Positions 36,100 to 44,703 of a DNA stretch of 64,000 bases are shown here, piece after piece (position 1 is the stretch's first letter; each line of letters starts with the position of its first letter). The notes under the pieces are model-generated. The model saw nothing but the letters and a program-made list of their open reading frames with translations. It ran no database searches and was not told the DNA's origin. A program made the position numbers and the translations under genes. This DNA comes from Chitinophaga skermanii (GTDB lineage Bacteria > Bacteroidota > Bacteroidia > Chitinophagales > Chitinophagaceae): the NCBI RefSeq assembly GCF_003259335.1, contig NZ_QLLL01000004.1:77689-141688 (forward strand). Reading direction: 5' to 3'.

Positions 36100-37047
36100 A
36101 TGAAAGCACACATATTATTAGCCGCTACCTTATTATTCGGCATACACCAGGCAACATATGCACAAGCAGAACAAGATAAATGGTATCCTTCGGCATACGG
36201 TGAGAAAGATGAAATAGGCGCTGCGAACTTATTAAATAATGAAACCGTGTTACAAGCTATTAAATTGGTGAAAAAAGGAAAAACCTTCCCGCTGGCTGTG
36301 CCCGTTGATAAACATTTACCCGCATATAGACACCGTAGTTTTCACCTATACAATATTCAACCCGGCGAGCAGGGCGGCAAAACATTGGGCCCCAATAAAT
36401 TTAGCTTAAATGATGAATTAGTAACCGCATGGACCGGCGTTGGTACACAGCTAAACGGCATTGGTCATATTGGCATCGATAACGTATACTACAATGGAAA
36501 TAAAGCTGTAGACTTTGTAACAGTTGAAGGCGTGAAGAAACTGGGTATCGAAAAAGTGCCACCTATTGTAACACGTGGTATTGTGCTAGATATGACGGCT
36601 TACTACAATAAGCCCATTGTTCCCGGCGGAACGGAATTTACCGTAGCCGATATCCAAGCCGTGCTGAAAAAACAACAGCTCACGATCCGTAAAGGCGACG
36701 TAGTATTGTTCAACACCGGCTGGCTAGAATTGATCGGCAAAGACAACGAACAGTTCCTAGAAGTAGAGCCCGGTATTGGTATGGAAGCCGCTAAATGGTT
36801 GGCAGATCAAGGCATCGTAGCTTTTGGTGGCGATACCTGGGCGTCTGAAGTATATCCAAATCCATCCAGTAAAGAAGAGTTCCCCATCAATCAATTTATG
36901 TTAGCTAAGAAAGGTATTTACAATTTGGAATTAATCGATACAAGGGCATTAGTGAAAGAAAAAGCGTGGGAATTTTTATTCGTGTTAGGGCAACCGCTAT
37001 ACATAGGCTCCACCCAAGTTAACATTAACCCCGTTGCAATTTTATAA
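36100..37047 (+). CDS. Exported cyclase-family hydrolase (kynurenine formamidase-like fold)
   Basis: A signal peptide (LLAATLLFGIHQATYAQ) precedes a cyclase-superfamily domain (PF04199 type). The N-terminus of the mature protein reads GEKDEIGAANLLN, typical of this branch, and the metal-site region is GVGTQLNGIGHIGID, corresponding to the HxGTHxDxPxH motif of formamidases but altered. Members hydrolyse amides or cyclic compounds with Zn or Mn. The substrate is not readable. A VOC gene follows 50 bp later, probably in the same transcript. Confidence 0.82.
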   Translation: MKAHILLAATLLFGIHQATYAQAEQDKWYPSAYGEKDEIGAANLLNNETVLQAIKLVKKGKTFPLAVPVDKHLPAYRHRSFHLYNIQPGEQGGKTLGPNKFSLNDELVTAWTGVGTQLNGIGHIGIDNVYYNGNKAVDFVTVEGVKKLGIEKVPPIVTRGIVLDMTAYYNKPIVPGGTEFTVADIQAVLKKQQLTIRKGDVVLFNTGWLELIGKDNEQFLEVEPGIGMEAAKWLADQGIVAFGGDTWASEVYPNPSSKEEFPINQFMLAKKGIYNLELIDTRALVKEKAWEFLFVLGQPLYIGSTQVNINPVAIL

Positions 37048-37097
37048 CAAGTAGCGCACAATGCTTGTTATGATAGTATTCATTCAAATGTATAACC

Positions 37098-37592
37098 ATG
37101 GAAAGGAAAACAGTAAATGGATTCTCTCGTGCCAATCACGTAGGTATTACGGTGAAGAACCTCGATAAAGCTATTCAATTCTACGAAGCGCTAACAGGTG
37201 TAAAAGTGAGTAATGTGGATGAAATAGGCGGCGCCAGGATGGCCAAAGTGCAAGGCCTCGATAAAACCTTGATTAAATATGCCAACCTTCATCTCGACAA
37301 TCTCAATATCGATATCCTAGAATACGTAGAGCCTGCTCCCGATCGAGCTTCCTATAAGAATAACCAAATTAGTGCAATGCACCTTTGTTTCGAAGTAGAT
37401 GATATGGAAGCCGCTTTGCAACGGTTGAAAGCAATTGGCGTGGAACCAGAAGGGGAACCAATTGTATTTCAAGAAGAAGATGGTTTGAAGGCAGGCTTCG
37501 GCACAGCGGTGGCCTATTTCCAAGATCCCGATGGTACAAACTTAGAAATCATTGCACCACAAGGTCCTTTTAAAAGAAAAAACGAAGCATAA
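37098..37592 (+). CDS. VOC family protein (glyoxalase/dioxygenase fold)
   Basis: A 164-residue protein with two beta-alpha-beta-beta-beta modules of the vicinal oxygen chelate fold. Probable metal ligands are the His in ANHVGITV, the Glu in IDILEYV, the His in AMHLCFEVDD and the Glu in NLEIIAP. The YFQDPDGTNLEII ending is characteristic. It could be a glyoxalase, epimerase or dioxygenase; sequence alone does not decide. It follows the cyclase gene and ends at a strong terminator. Confidence 0.88.
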   Translation: MERKTVNGFSRANHVGITVKNLDKAIQFYEALTGVKVSNVDEIGGARMAKVQGLDKTLIKYANLHLDNLNIDILEYVEPAPDRASYKNNQISAMHLCFEVDDMEAALQRLKAIGVEPEGEPIVFQEEDGLKAGFGTAVAYFQDPDGTNLEIIAPQGPFKRKNEA

Positions 37593-37593
37593 A

Positions 37594-37628
37594 AAAAGGG
37601 AAGAGTTTGTACGCTCTTCCCTTTTATA
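37594..37628. terminator. Bidirectional terminator
   Basis: AAAAGGGAAGAG (37594-37605) pairs with CTCTTCCCTTTT (37614-37625) between the convergent VOC and S9 peptidase genes. Confidence 0.92.
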
Positions 37629-37646
37629 TAAAGTATTGTTGTTAGC

Positions 37647-40487
37647 CTATTTCACTTCATCCCAACCCCAATTCTTTCCTTTTTCCGTTGCCGGCACGCC
37701 TGTTTCAATCCATTCTACTTTAGGACCGCCTTTCAAGTAATAATCGAAGAATTGTTGTTCTCTCCTTTGGATGTCTTTTCTATTCTGGCGCTGAATTAAG
37801 TTATGCGCTTCGTTGTTGTAGTTCAACATCCACACCGGTTTACCTAAACGACGTAAGCCTGTAAATAACTCGATACCTTGGTACCAAGGTACAGCACCAT
37901 CTGCATCGTTCGCCATAATTACCAATGGTGTGGTTACTTTCGGTAAGAAGAATAACGGCGAGTTTTCAATATACAAAGCTTGGTTGTCCCACAGGTTTTC
38001 ACCGATACGACTTTGACCATGCTCGTATTGGAACTGGCGTGTCATACCACTTTCCCAACGGATACCTCCGTAAGCGCTGGTCATATTTGCCACCGGTGCA
38101 CCTGCCCATGCTGCTTTAAATAAGTTTGTACGGGTAATAAGGTAAGCCACTTGGTAACCGCCCCAGCTTTGACCTTGGATGCCCATGTTTTTACCATCTA
38201 CATACGGCAGCTTCGCCAATGCTTCTGCACCACTTACAATGTAATCGTATGCACCTTGACCAGGATGACCTTTTTCGTAGGTAATATCTGGCGCCATTAC
38301 AATATAGCCACGACTTACAAAGAACGATATATTCAAGCGGGAAGGCGTTGGTGCCGGTGCTTGGTAGCCATGTAAACCGTCGGTTAATTTCTCGTAGAAA
38401 TAAAGAATAACAGGGTACTTTTTACTCGCGTCGAAGTCTTCCGGTTTGTAAAGAATACCTTGCGTGGTTTTGCCATTGAAAGTCTGCCAAGAAAATAACT
38501 CGGCTGTGCCCCAATTGTAGTCTTTCTGTTGTTGGTTAATATCGCTCAATTGCACAGCTGTAGCAATGCTCTTACCTGCGTATACGTTCGGCGATTGTAC
38601 ATAAGTACTCCGTGTAAATACGAAGAAGTCGGCATTTTTAGCTTTCATTAAATCACCAAAACTGTAAGCGCCCATTACAATTTGTTGTGGTTGTGCACCG
38701 GGTTTTAATACCAAGGTATAAGCACCTGCGTCTTTAGTAACGGTATTAAATGCACCTAAATACAAGGTTTGTTTTGGAGAGAAAAATTTCTCGTCCCTAT
38801 CTAAACGTGTATTACGGAATTCAATTTTATTTTTTGCGCCTAAACCACCTGTAATGTTTACCGGTGCAGCTTTGGCGAGTGGATCTACTTGCCAAATATC
38901 GTAACGATCATAGATGTAAACGTATTGATCGTTTGCGAACCAACCAGCATTACCATAAGCATTTGGCTCATCAGGCACATCGTTTTCTACGTCGTATAGC
39001 GGGGTAGGGATTTGACTCGTAATATTGCGCGTAGTACCGGTAGCTACTTCGTAAGCATAATATTGCTTCGCAGCTTCGTTGTACCACATAATGTATTTAG
39101 CAGCAGGACTGAGTTGTGCAGAACCGGTATGTTTTTCTACCACCAATTTGCGTTCACCTGTTTGCGTGTTTACTAAATAGATATTGCGTAAGGAATTGCC
39201 TTCCCATTGAATGCGAATGCGGTTGCCTTTATCGGTAGAACCAACACCCCAATTAGGATTCCCTTCTAATGAAGGCACGAAGGTTTCCATATTGGTGTCG
39301 GCCAATTGAATGAATTTTTGGGTAGAAGGGTAGTACAGGGCTGCGTAAGAACGTTTCAATTCTTGGTCTACATTCTTCAACTGCATGGTTTGCAAGTAAT
39401 CATCTTTGTAGTGCCAGATATCCAATTTCGCCACTTCAAAATCTACGATAGTAGTGTCTTTGGGTGGTTTAACGGCGGCCGTACCAAAGAACACGCGGCT
39501 ACCATCTTTGCTGAAACTGATGTTGCCGTTTTCAGACACAGCCCATTTCGCAGGCATACCATTCGTAGCTTTTGTAACTACCGTACGGGCAGTATCAAAG
39601 CCCGCTTGGTAGTAAGCCAAGTGGTAGAATTTCTGCAAAGCTTTGCTGCTATCACGACTAACCACGTAAGCGAATTGCTCTCCTTTATCGTCGAAAGTAA
39701 ATTGTTTAAAGTCGCCATTGCCGCGGCTTACTGTATCGCGTTTGCTAGTAGCAACGGTGTATAACAATACGCCGGGTTTCGATAAAGAATCTTTCTTAAA
39801 CGTGGTTATTTCCACCAAAATTCTATTACCTGGGTTGGCAATCGTATAACTGTTTACGTGCTTAATGCTATCGCGGGTTATTTGTTTGCCGTATTTGAAA
39901 ATCACGAGGTCGCCAACATCTGCACCGCTACCGCCGCCGGGCTTATCATCGTCGGCATCCATACCATCGGTTTTTGCTTTCGCGCTGGTAGAGGAGGGCT
40001 TTTTAGCGGAAGTAGTATCCTTGGGTTTCTCTACGAGGTAGGCGAATACGCTGTTACCTTCGCTGGGTACCTTGAAGGATTTAACATTTGGAACTTTACT
40101 TAACTCGAAATTTTCGAGTTGTAAAATAGCCATAGAATCCTTGGGCATTTCATCTGCCTTTTTCTTCTTGATTTTGCCTTGGCGTACATCAGCGAAGAAA
40201 GGTTTGATATTGCAGACTAAATATTTATTGTCTGCCGTGAATTGGGCGCCTGCGCCTCTTTGGATGGTAATTTGTTGGTTGCTCTTCGTGTTCACTACCA
40301 CCAATTGGTTGTCGCCTTCTTGTGGCATAATGGTGTAAGTAACCCATTGACCGTTATTAGATACAAGACGGTTTGCTGTTGATTGCCAAGCGTCGTACAC
40401 GGAATGATCAAGGGGTTTCTTTTGTGCCGAAGCAGTAAAAGGTACGGCCAGCATAAGTACGCTTGCCCACTGTAGATATTTATTCAT
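37647..40487 (-). CDS. Exported S9 family prolyl oligopeptidase-like peptidase
   Basis: A 946-residue protein with a signal peptide (LMLAVPFTASAQ), a long beta-propeller-like region and a C-terminal alpha/beta hydrolase domain. The catalytic residues are Ser774 in IQGQSWGGYQ, an Asp in NDADGAVPWYQG (861 or 863) and His895 in NNEAHNL. This is the large Bacteroidota S9 type, probably a periplasmic dipeptidyl- or oligopeptidase. A low-complexity Ser/Thr/Lys and Gly/Asp stretch around residues 160-190 looks like an inserted flexible loop. It is the second S9 enzyme of the window. Confidence 0.93.
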   Translation of the reverse strand: MNKYLQWASVLMLAVPFTASAQKKPLDHSVYDAWQSTANRLVSNNGQWVTYTIMPQEGDNQLVVVNTKSNQQITIQRGAGAQFTADNKYLVCNIKPFFADVRQGKIKKKKADEMPKDSMAILQLENFELSKVPNVKSFKVPSEGNSVFAYLVEKPKDTTSAKKPSSTSAKAKTDGMDADDDKPGGGSGADVGDLVIFKYGKQITRDSIKHVNSYTIANPGNRILVEITTFKKDSLSKPGVLLYTVATSKRDTVSRGNGDFKQFTFDDKGEQFAYVVSRDSSKALQKFYHLAYYQAGFDTARTVVTKATNGMPAKWAVSENGNISFSKDGSRVFFGTAAVKPPKDTTIVDFEVAKLDIWHYKDDYLQTMQLKNVDQELKRSYAALYYPSTQKFIQLADTNMETFVPSLEGNPNWGVGSTDKGNRIRIQWEGNSLRNIYLVNTQTGERKLVVEKHTGSAQLSPAAKYIMWYNEAAKQYYAYEVATGTTRNITSQIPTPLYDVENDVPDEPNAYGNAGWFANDQYVYIYDRYDIWQVDPLAKAAPVNITGGLGAKNKIEFRNTRLDRDEKFFSPKQTLYLGAFNTVTKDAGAYTLVLKPGAQPQQIVMGAYSFGDLMKAKNADFFVFTRSTYVQSPNVYAGKSIATAVQLSDINQQQKDYNWGTAELFSWQTFNGKTTQGILYKPEDFDASKKYPVILYFYEKLTDGLHGYQAPAPTPSRLNISFFVSRGYIVMAPDITYEKGHPGQGAYDYIVSGAEALAKLPYVDGKNMGIQGQSWGGYQVAYLITRTNLFKAAWAGAPVANMTSAYGGIRWESGMTRQFQYEHGQSRIGENLWDNQALYIENSPLFFLPKVTTPLVIMANDADGAVPWYQGIELFTGLRRLGKPVWMLNYNNEAHNLIQRQNRKDIQRREQQFFDYYLKGGPKVEWIETGVPATEKGKNWGWDEVK

Positions 40488-40598
40488 ACGATTTAGATAG
40501 AATGTGTCTATAAACAGGTTAGGGCAGTAAAATAAGGAATAATTGCTGCGTTGGGGAGTGATTTAGGAAGAATGGTTAGATAGGAAGGGTGAAAAGTA

Positions 40599-40628
40599 CC
40601 CTTAGGCAATTGTAGTAATTGCCCAAGG
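40599..40628 (-). terminator. Hairpin after panB
   Basis: CCTTAGGCAATT pairs with AATTGCCCAAGG with one mismatch around a short loop. On the minus strand it begins 4 bp after the panB stop and a TTTT follows a few bases later. Confidence 0.6.
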
Positions 40629-40631
40629 TGT

Positions 40632-41447
40632 TTAATATTGTTCTTGCTCGTTGGGGAAGTCGTTGGTTTTCACGTCGCTAATATAACTTTGCGCAGCATG
40701 GGCGATCGTGCCAAACAGGTCGGCGTACTGCCGAAGGAATTTGGGTTTGAAATCTTTATTGAGGCCTAGCATATCGTGGATCACCAATACCTGCCCATCA
40801 CAGTATTTGCCCGCCCCGATACTGATAGTGGGGATGGATAATTGTTCCGAAACCTCTTTCCCCAGTTGGGCCGGGATTTTTTCGAGTAGCACAGAGAAGC
40901 ATCCCGCGTCTTGCAACAACTGGGCATCGTATAGTAACTTTTGTGCTTCTGCATCACTTTTAGCTCGCAGGGCATAAGTACCGAATAGGTTAATTGATTG
41001 TGGTGTTAACCCGAGATGACCCATTACAGGAATGCCGGCATTTACAATCGCTTTTACCGAGTCTATCACTTCTATACCCCCTTCTAATTTCACGCCATGA
41101 CCGCCCGTTTCTTTCATAATCCTAATAGCCGATGAGAGCGCCGTTTTGGGATCACCTTGGTAAGTTCCAAAAGGTAAATCAACTAGCACAAACGCCCGTT
41201 CAACAGCCCTGGCTACACACTGGGCATGATAAATCATATGGTCGAGCGTAATGGGTAGTGTTGTTTCAAAACCTGCCATCACATTGGCGGCCGAATCGCC
41301 TACTAATAAAATATCAATGCCTGCATAGTCGAGCGCTTTAGCCATTGAATAATCGTAGCAGGTTAAAACGGCAATTTTTTCGCCACGTGCTTTCATGGCG
41401 AGCAATGTTTGGGTAGAAACTTTGGTAATTGCTTTAGTTTGTAACAT
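40632..41447 (-). CDS. panB: 3-methyl-2-oxobutanoate hydroxymethyltransferase
   Basis: First committed step of pantothenate synthesis: adds a hydroxymethyl group from methylenetetrahydrofolate to 2-oxoisovalerate. Signature segments: [51 protein letters not shown] and [12 protein letters not shown]. The metal-binding Asp of VGDS and the Glu of KLEGG are intact. 271 residues is the normal length. No other pan gene is next to it. Confidence 0.96.
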   Translation of the reverse strand: MLQTKAITKVSTQTLLAMKARGEKIAVLTCYDYSMAKALDYAGIDILLVGDSAANVMAGFETTLPITLDHMIYHAQCVARAVERAFVLVDLPFGTYQGDPKTALSSAIRIMKETGGHGVKLEGGIEVIDSVKAIVNAGIPVMGHLGLTPQSINLFGTYALRAKSDAEAQKLLYDAQLLQDAGCFSVLLEKIPAQLGKEVSEQLSIPTISIGAGKYCDGQVLVIHDMLGLNKDFKPKFLRQYADLFGTIAHAAQSYISDVKTNDFPNEQEQY

Positions 41448-41478
41448 GACGTGGAAAGGGTTTAATAATAAATCATGT

Positions 41479-41509
41479 TAAAGTTGGGAAGCATTGCTTC
41501 CCAACTTTA
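41479..41509 (-). terminator. Hairpin terminator after the MarR-GNAT gene
   Basis: TAAAGTTGGGAAGC (41479-41492) pairs perfectly with GCTTCCCAACTTTA (41496-41509) around a 3-nt loop, directly after the stop codon. Confidence 0.85.
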
Positions 41510-41511
41510 TA

Positions 41512-42468
41512 TTATTCGAAAATTAACTCCATTTGTATATTCGCCCGTGCATAAGGTGTAGCCCTGCTCACCACTTTCTTGAATCCCAATTTATGGTACA
41601 GGTTTATAGCTGGCTTCAACGAAGTATTGCTTTCTAAATACACATTCCTAGCGCCCAACGCCTTCGCCCCGTTCACAGCAGCCTGGCCTAACAACCATCC
41701 AATACTTTTCCCTTGAATAGCAGGCGAAACCGCCATTTTAGCCAATTCATAATCATAATCCGGGTCGTCCATCTTAATAATTGCACAAACACCTACCGGT
41801 TCATTTTTATACAAGGCTACATATATTTTCCCACCTTTATCTAAAATATATGATTGTGGGTTATCCAAAGCCTTCAAATCTGTTTCTTCAATTTCGAAAT
41901 AAGTAGAAATCCATTCCTCGTTCAAGGCCTTGAACGCAGCATGATACTTCTCCTCGTAATCTACAATCTGCACATCCTTCGAAGCCCTTAACTTACGCTG
42001 CTCCTTCACCCGCTCCAACAACGATTGCTGATCCAGCAAATATTCCCATTCTGCCAAAGCCTCCCATAAATTATGCCTCGCCTCCCTAATTACCGTTTCA
42101 ATCGCCGCATCCACATCCTTAAATTGCTCCGCCAAACTATTCGCAATGGACATACCCTTCTTCGACAACACAATCACATTCCTCCGCTTATCTGCCGACT
42201 TCTGGTTCTCTTTCACCAACCCCGCTTTCATCATCTCCTTCACCAACTTACTCACCGATGGCTGCGAATGCCCAATCTCCTGCGCAATCTCCGTTATCGT
42301 CTTCCCCTCCTCAACCTCATTCAACACAAAAAACACCGGGAACCACTTCGGCATAAAATCCACATGGTACATCTCGTAAATCTTCGCCGCATCATCCGTA
42401 ATGCGCGCCGTAAATAATCTCAAACGACTTCCTAAAGCCATTTTTCCTGTTTTCTCAAATAATTCCAT
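41512..42468 (-). CDS. MarR-type regulator fused to a GNAT acetyltransferase
   Basis: ATG at 42468 (MELFEKTGKM) is preferred; the reading frame extends 35 codons further upstream through AT-rich operator-like DNA. Residues ~25-145 form a MarR winged helix (TITEIAQEIGHSQPSVSKLV as recognition region, then the basic wing SADKRRNVIVLSKKG). Residues ~175-318 form a GNAT domain with the acetyl-CoA loop VSPAIQGKSIGWLLGQ and ARNVYLESNTSLKPAINLY. Such bifunctional HTH-GNAT proteins are known in Bacteroidota. A perfect dyad immediately upstream suggests autoregulation. The acetyl acceptor is unknown. Confidence 0.9.
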   Translation of the reverse strand: MELFEKTGKMALGSRLRLFTARITDDAAKIYEMYHVDFMPKWFPVFFVLNEVEEGKTITEIAQEIGHSQPSVSKLVKEMMKAGLVKENQKSADKRRNVIVLSKKGMSIANSLAEQFKDVDAAIETVIREARHNLWEALAEWEYLLDQQSLLERVKEQRKLRASKDVQIVDYEEKYHAAFKALNEEWISTYFEIEETDLKALDNPQSYILDKGGKIYVALYKNEPVGVCAIIKMDDPDYDYELAKMAVSPAIQGKSIGWLLGQAAVNGAKALGARNVYLESNTSLKPAINLYHKLGFKKVVSRATPYARANIQMELIFE

Positions 42469-42482
42469 GATATAACTAATTA

Positions 42483-42496
42483 CATAACTGGTTATG
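42483..42496. promoter_or_regulatory. Inverted-repeat operator upstream of the MarR-GNAT gene
   Basis: CATAAC-TG-GTTATG is a perfect 6-bp-arm dyad 14 bp upstream of the start codon. An imperfect partial copy (ATAACTAATTA) lies beside it nearer the gene. MarR dimers commonly bind such sites at their own promoters. Confidence 0.55.
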
Positions 42497-42639
42497 CAAA
42501 TGTACCGAATGTAGCAATACAACAAGTTATCAAGCAAATAATTACAAAAAAAAACCACCCCGCCACCCAACAAAACACGCCCCCCAAAGACCTAACGCCC
42601 TTCACCACAGTAGCACCACCGCCTAATCAACATCCCGAT

Positions 42640-42714
42640 AAAACGGCGACGCAGTCTTTCGCCGTTTTTCCTCCTTTCTTTGGTTACTTTCTTTGGAGAA
42701 GCAAAGAAAGTAAC
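42640..42714. repeat. REP-like double-hairpin element
   Basis: Two adjacent stems lie in the 385-bp spacer 42469-42853. The first pairs AAAACGGCG (42640-42648) with CGCCGTTTT (42660-42668). The second pairs GTTACTTTCTTTG (42683-42695) with CAAAGAAAGTAAC (42702-42714) around GAGAAG. The second stem resembles a palindrome I recall as dispersed in several bacterial genomes. Left of it, 42545-42640 is A/C-rich with no gene. Confidence 0.6.
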
Positions 42715-42798
42715 AAATAGGATCATTGCTAAAACAACAACCCCGCCCCCCTTATCAAAAAATCCCTTATTAACCCTCCCCCTGGGCTACACGCAAAA

Positions 42799-42829
42799 AA
42801 AAGCCGTTCCCAAAAAAGAAACGACTTTT
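42799..42829 (-). terminator. Weak terminator after the EamA transporter
   Basis: AAAAGCCGTT pairs with AACGACTTTT with one G-U pair. On the minus strand a long T run follows. Confidence 0.55.
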
Positions 42830-42853
42830 AAAAATCTTTATAAGAAACCGCTA

Positions 42854-43750
42854 CTACCCGTGTAACCCAGCCGTTACACCTTTCTTCTGCTGCCTGGCTA
42901 CCCGCACCATTTGCAATACTACCGATAAGCCAATCAACCCTAAGCCCACATAAAACCCATTATGCAAATACTTCCCTTCATTAAATAAAACAAAGGCCAG
43001 CAAAATACTATACAAAGGTTCCAAGTTGAAGCAAAGGTTCACCGTAAAAGGCGAAATCTTCTTCAAGGCTTCCATGCTCAATTGGTACATCAACACTGTA
43101 CAGAACCAAGCAAGTATAACCAAGTACGCTGTATCTGTTAATGAGGGGAAGAACGAGGGTTGCGGGAAGAAGTACAAGTATGCCGGTAGTAACAAGCTCA
43201 ATGCTAAGAACCCACTGGCCAACTCGTAAAACGTGATGGTATGGGTTTCGTATTTCGCCACTAAACGTTTGTTAAACACGGTAAATAAGGCCGCAAATGC
43301 CGAGGATATTATACCCAAGATGATGCCCGTACGGTATTGTGTATCGAAGTGGAAGATGAGTAAGATACCGCACAAGGTTAGCAAACTTAACAACAGCTCT
43401 ACGGTATCGAACTTCCGGCGGTTAATCAGCGGGTCGAAGATGGCGGTAAATAAACTCGTCAGCGAGAAACACACAACGCCGATCGATACATTCGAGTATT
43501 TAATACTACCATAGAAAAACAACCAGTGCAACATCACTACGCAGCCCGTTAACCCAATAGGTATAATATTTTTGAGTGGTAACAGTTTAAAAGTGCCCCT
43601 AAAGCGCGACACGATGTACAAAATAATCACTGTAATCAGGAGGCGATACCATACCAATAAGCCTTCACTCATGGTGATCAGCTTCCCGAGTACACCTGTA
43701 AAACCCGCTAGAAAAACGGATAGGTGTAGTTGTAAAAATGCTTTTTTCAT
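42854..43750 (-). CDS. DMT superfamily transporter (EamA family)
   Basis: About ten hydrophobic helices arranged as two EamA repeats; the first starts LHLSVFLAGFTGVLGKLI and the second at GIILGIISSAFAALFTVFNKRL. ATG at 43750 (MKKAFLQLH) puts the first helix at the N-terminus as usual (298 residues); starting 22 codons upstream would add leader sequence that includes a probable regulatory hairpin region. Exports or imports small metabolites; the substrate is unknown. Confidence 0.88.
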   Translation of the reverse strand: MKKAFLQLHLSVFLAGFTGVLGKLITMSEGLLVWYRLLITVIILYIVSRFRGTFKLLPLKNIIPIGLTGCVVMLHWLFFYGSIKYSNVSIGVVCFSLTSLFTAIFDPLINRRKFDTVELLLSLLTLCGILLIFHFDTQYRTGIILGIISSAFAALFTVFNKRLVAKYETHTITFYELASGFLALSLLLPAYLYFFPQPSFFPSLTDTAYLVILAWFCTVLMYQLSMEALKKISPFTVNLCFNLEPLYSILLAFVLFNEGKYLHNGFYVGLGLIGLSVVLQMVRVARQQKKGVTAGLHG

Positions 43751-43776
43751 AATGCTATGCGGACAAATTCCCACCG

Positions 43777-43835
43777 CCACGGTATACAAAAAGGCGCTCC
43801 TCGTATTCGTTAACACGACCGTGGATGCGCCTTTT
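43777..43835 (-). promoter_or_regulatory. Hairpin with possible alternative pairing in the leader of the EamA gene
   Basis: On the minus strand AAAAGGCGC and GCGCCTTTT (plus positions 43827-43835 and 43789-43797) form a terminator-like stem ending in T residues. Inside its loop, CCACGGT (43818-43824) can pair with ACCGTGG (43777-43783) downstream of the stem, giving a pseudoknot or a competing structure. It may simply terminate the upstream glycosyltransferase gene. Confidence 0.45.
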
Positions 43836-43888
43836 GCGTTTATTTGTTAGTGCTCCACCTGCCTCGATAGGCTGGGAACACGCAATGT

Positions 43889-44629
43889 TTACTTGGTAAC
43901 CCTGCCTTTATAATTCTTAAACAAGCTTTGCCATTGGATCTTCAACACCCCAAGGATGCCTTCCTTCACAATGCCACTACTCATTTTCGAGTAGCCTTCT
44001 TTCCTGTCGATAAAGGTGATCGGTACTTCTTTAATTTTGAAACCTAGTTTCCATGCGGTGAACTTCATTTCGATCTGGAAAGCGTACCCAACGAATTGAA
44101 TTTCGTCGAGGTTGATGGCTTGTAATACTTCGTTTTTGTAGCATACAAAGCCGGCGGTAGCGTCTTTCACAGGCATCCAAGTGATGCAACGCACGTACAC
44201 CGAGGCACCGTACGATAATACGGCACGGTCCCAAGGCCAGTTCTCCGTTTTCCCGCCTGTTACATAACGAGAGCCAACAGCAACGCCGGCACCACCGTTC
44301 TTACAAGCATCGTACAGTCTTGGTAAATCGTTGGGATTGTGTGAAAAATCGGCATCCATTTCAAATATGAACTGGTAACCGTTCCTCAACGCCCATTTAA
44401 ACCCATGAATGTAAGCCGTTCCTAAACCTAGCTTACCCGAACGCTCCTCGATGAAAAGCTGTCCTGGATAATCGGTTTGCATGTCCTTTACTATCTGTCC
44501 TGTTCCGTCCGGTGAGCCGTCATCTACGATCAGTACATGGAAACCTTGTTGCAGGTTAAATACTGCCGAGATGATCTTCCGGATATTGTCCTTTTCGTTA
44601 TATGTGGGTATGATGACGAGTTTTTCCAA
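43889..44629 (-). CDS. Polyprenol monophosphomannose synthase-like GT2 enzyme
   Basis: A 246-residue GT-A enzyme close to DPM1: VIIPTYNEKDNIRKII, VLIVDDGSPDGTG, LGTAYIHGFKWAL, the DxD site in FEMDADFSHNP, VAVGSRYVTGG and VPITFIDRKEGYSKMS. It transfers mannose (or another hexose) from a nucleotide donor to polyprenyl phosphate. There is no C-terminal membrane domain, as in the short bacterial Ppm1 catalytic form. It could supply a donor to membrane glycosyltransferases. Confidence 0.92.
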   Translation of the reverse strand: MEKLVIIPTYNEKDNIRKIISAVFNLQQGFHVLIVDDGSPDGTGQIVKDMQTDYPGQLFIEERSGKLGLGTAYIHGFKWALRNGYQFIFEMDADFSHNPNDLPRLYDACKNGGAGVAVGSRYVTGGKTENWPWDRAVLSYGASVYVRCITWMPVKDATAGFVCYKNEVLQAINLDEIQFVGYAFQIEMKFTAWKLGFKIKEVPITFIDRKEGYSKMSSGIVKEGILGVLKIQWQSLFKNYKGRVTK

Positions 44630-44703
44630 GCGCCTGGATCATTTTTAGGTTGGCGAAATTACTAATATTTGACTGCAAAACAGCATGTTTTACAATAACA
44701 TTT

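Noticed and set aside
39306-39764. 152-residue plus-strand frame
   Set aside because: Antisense to the S9 peptidase gene, which has a signal peptide and complete catalytic triad.
42073-42417. 114-residue plus-strand frame rich in Arg, Leu and His
   Set aside because: It lies wholly antisense to the well-supported MarR-GNAT gene and has a composition typical of a reverse-strand shadow.
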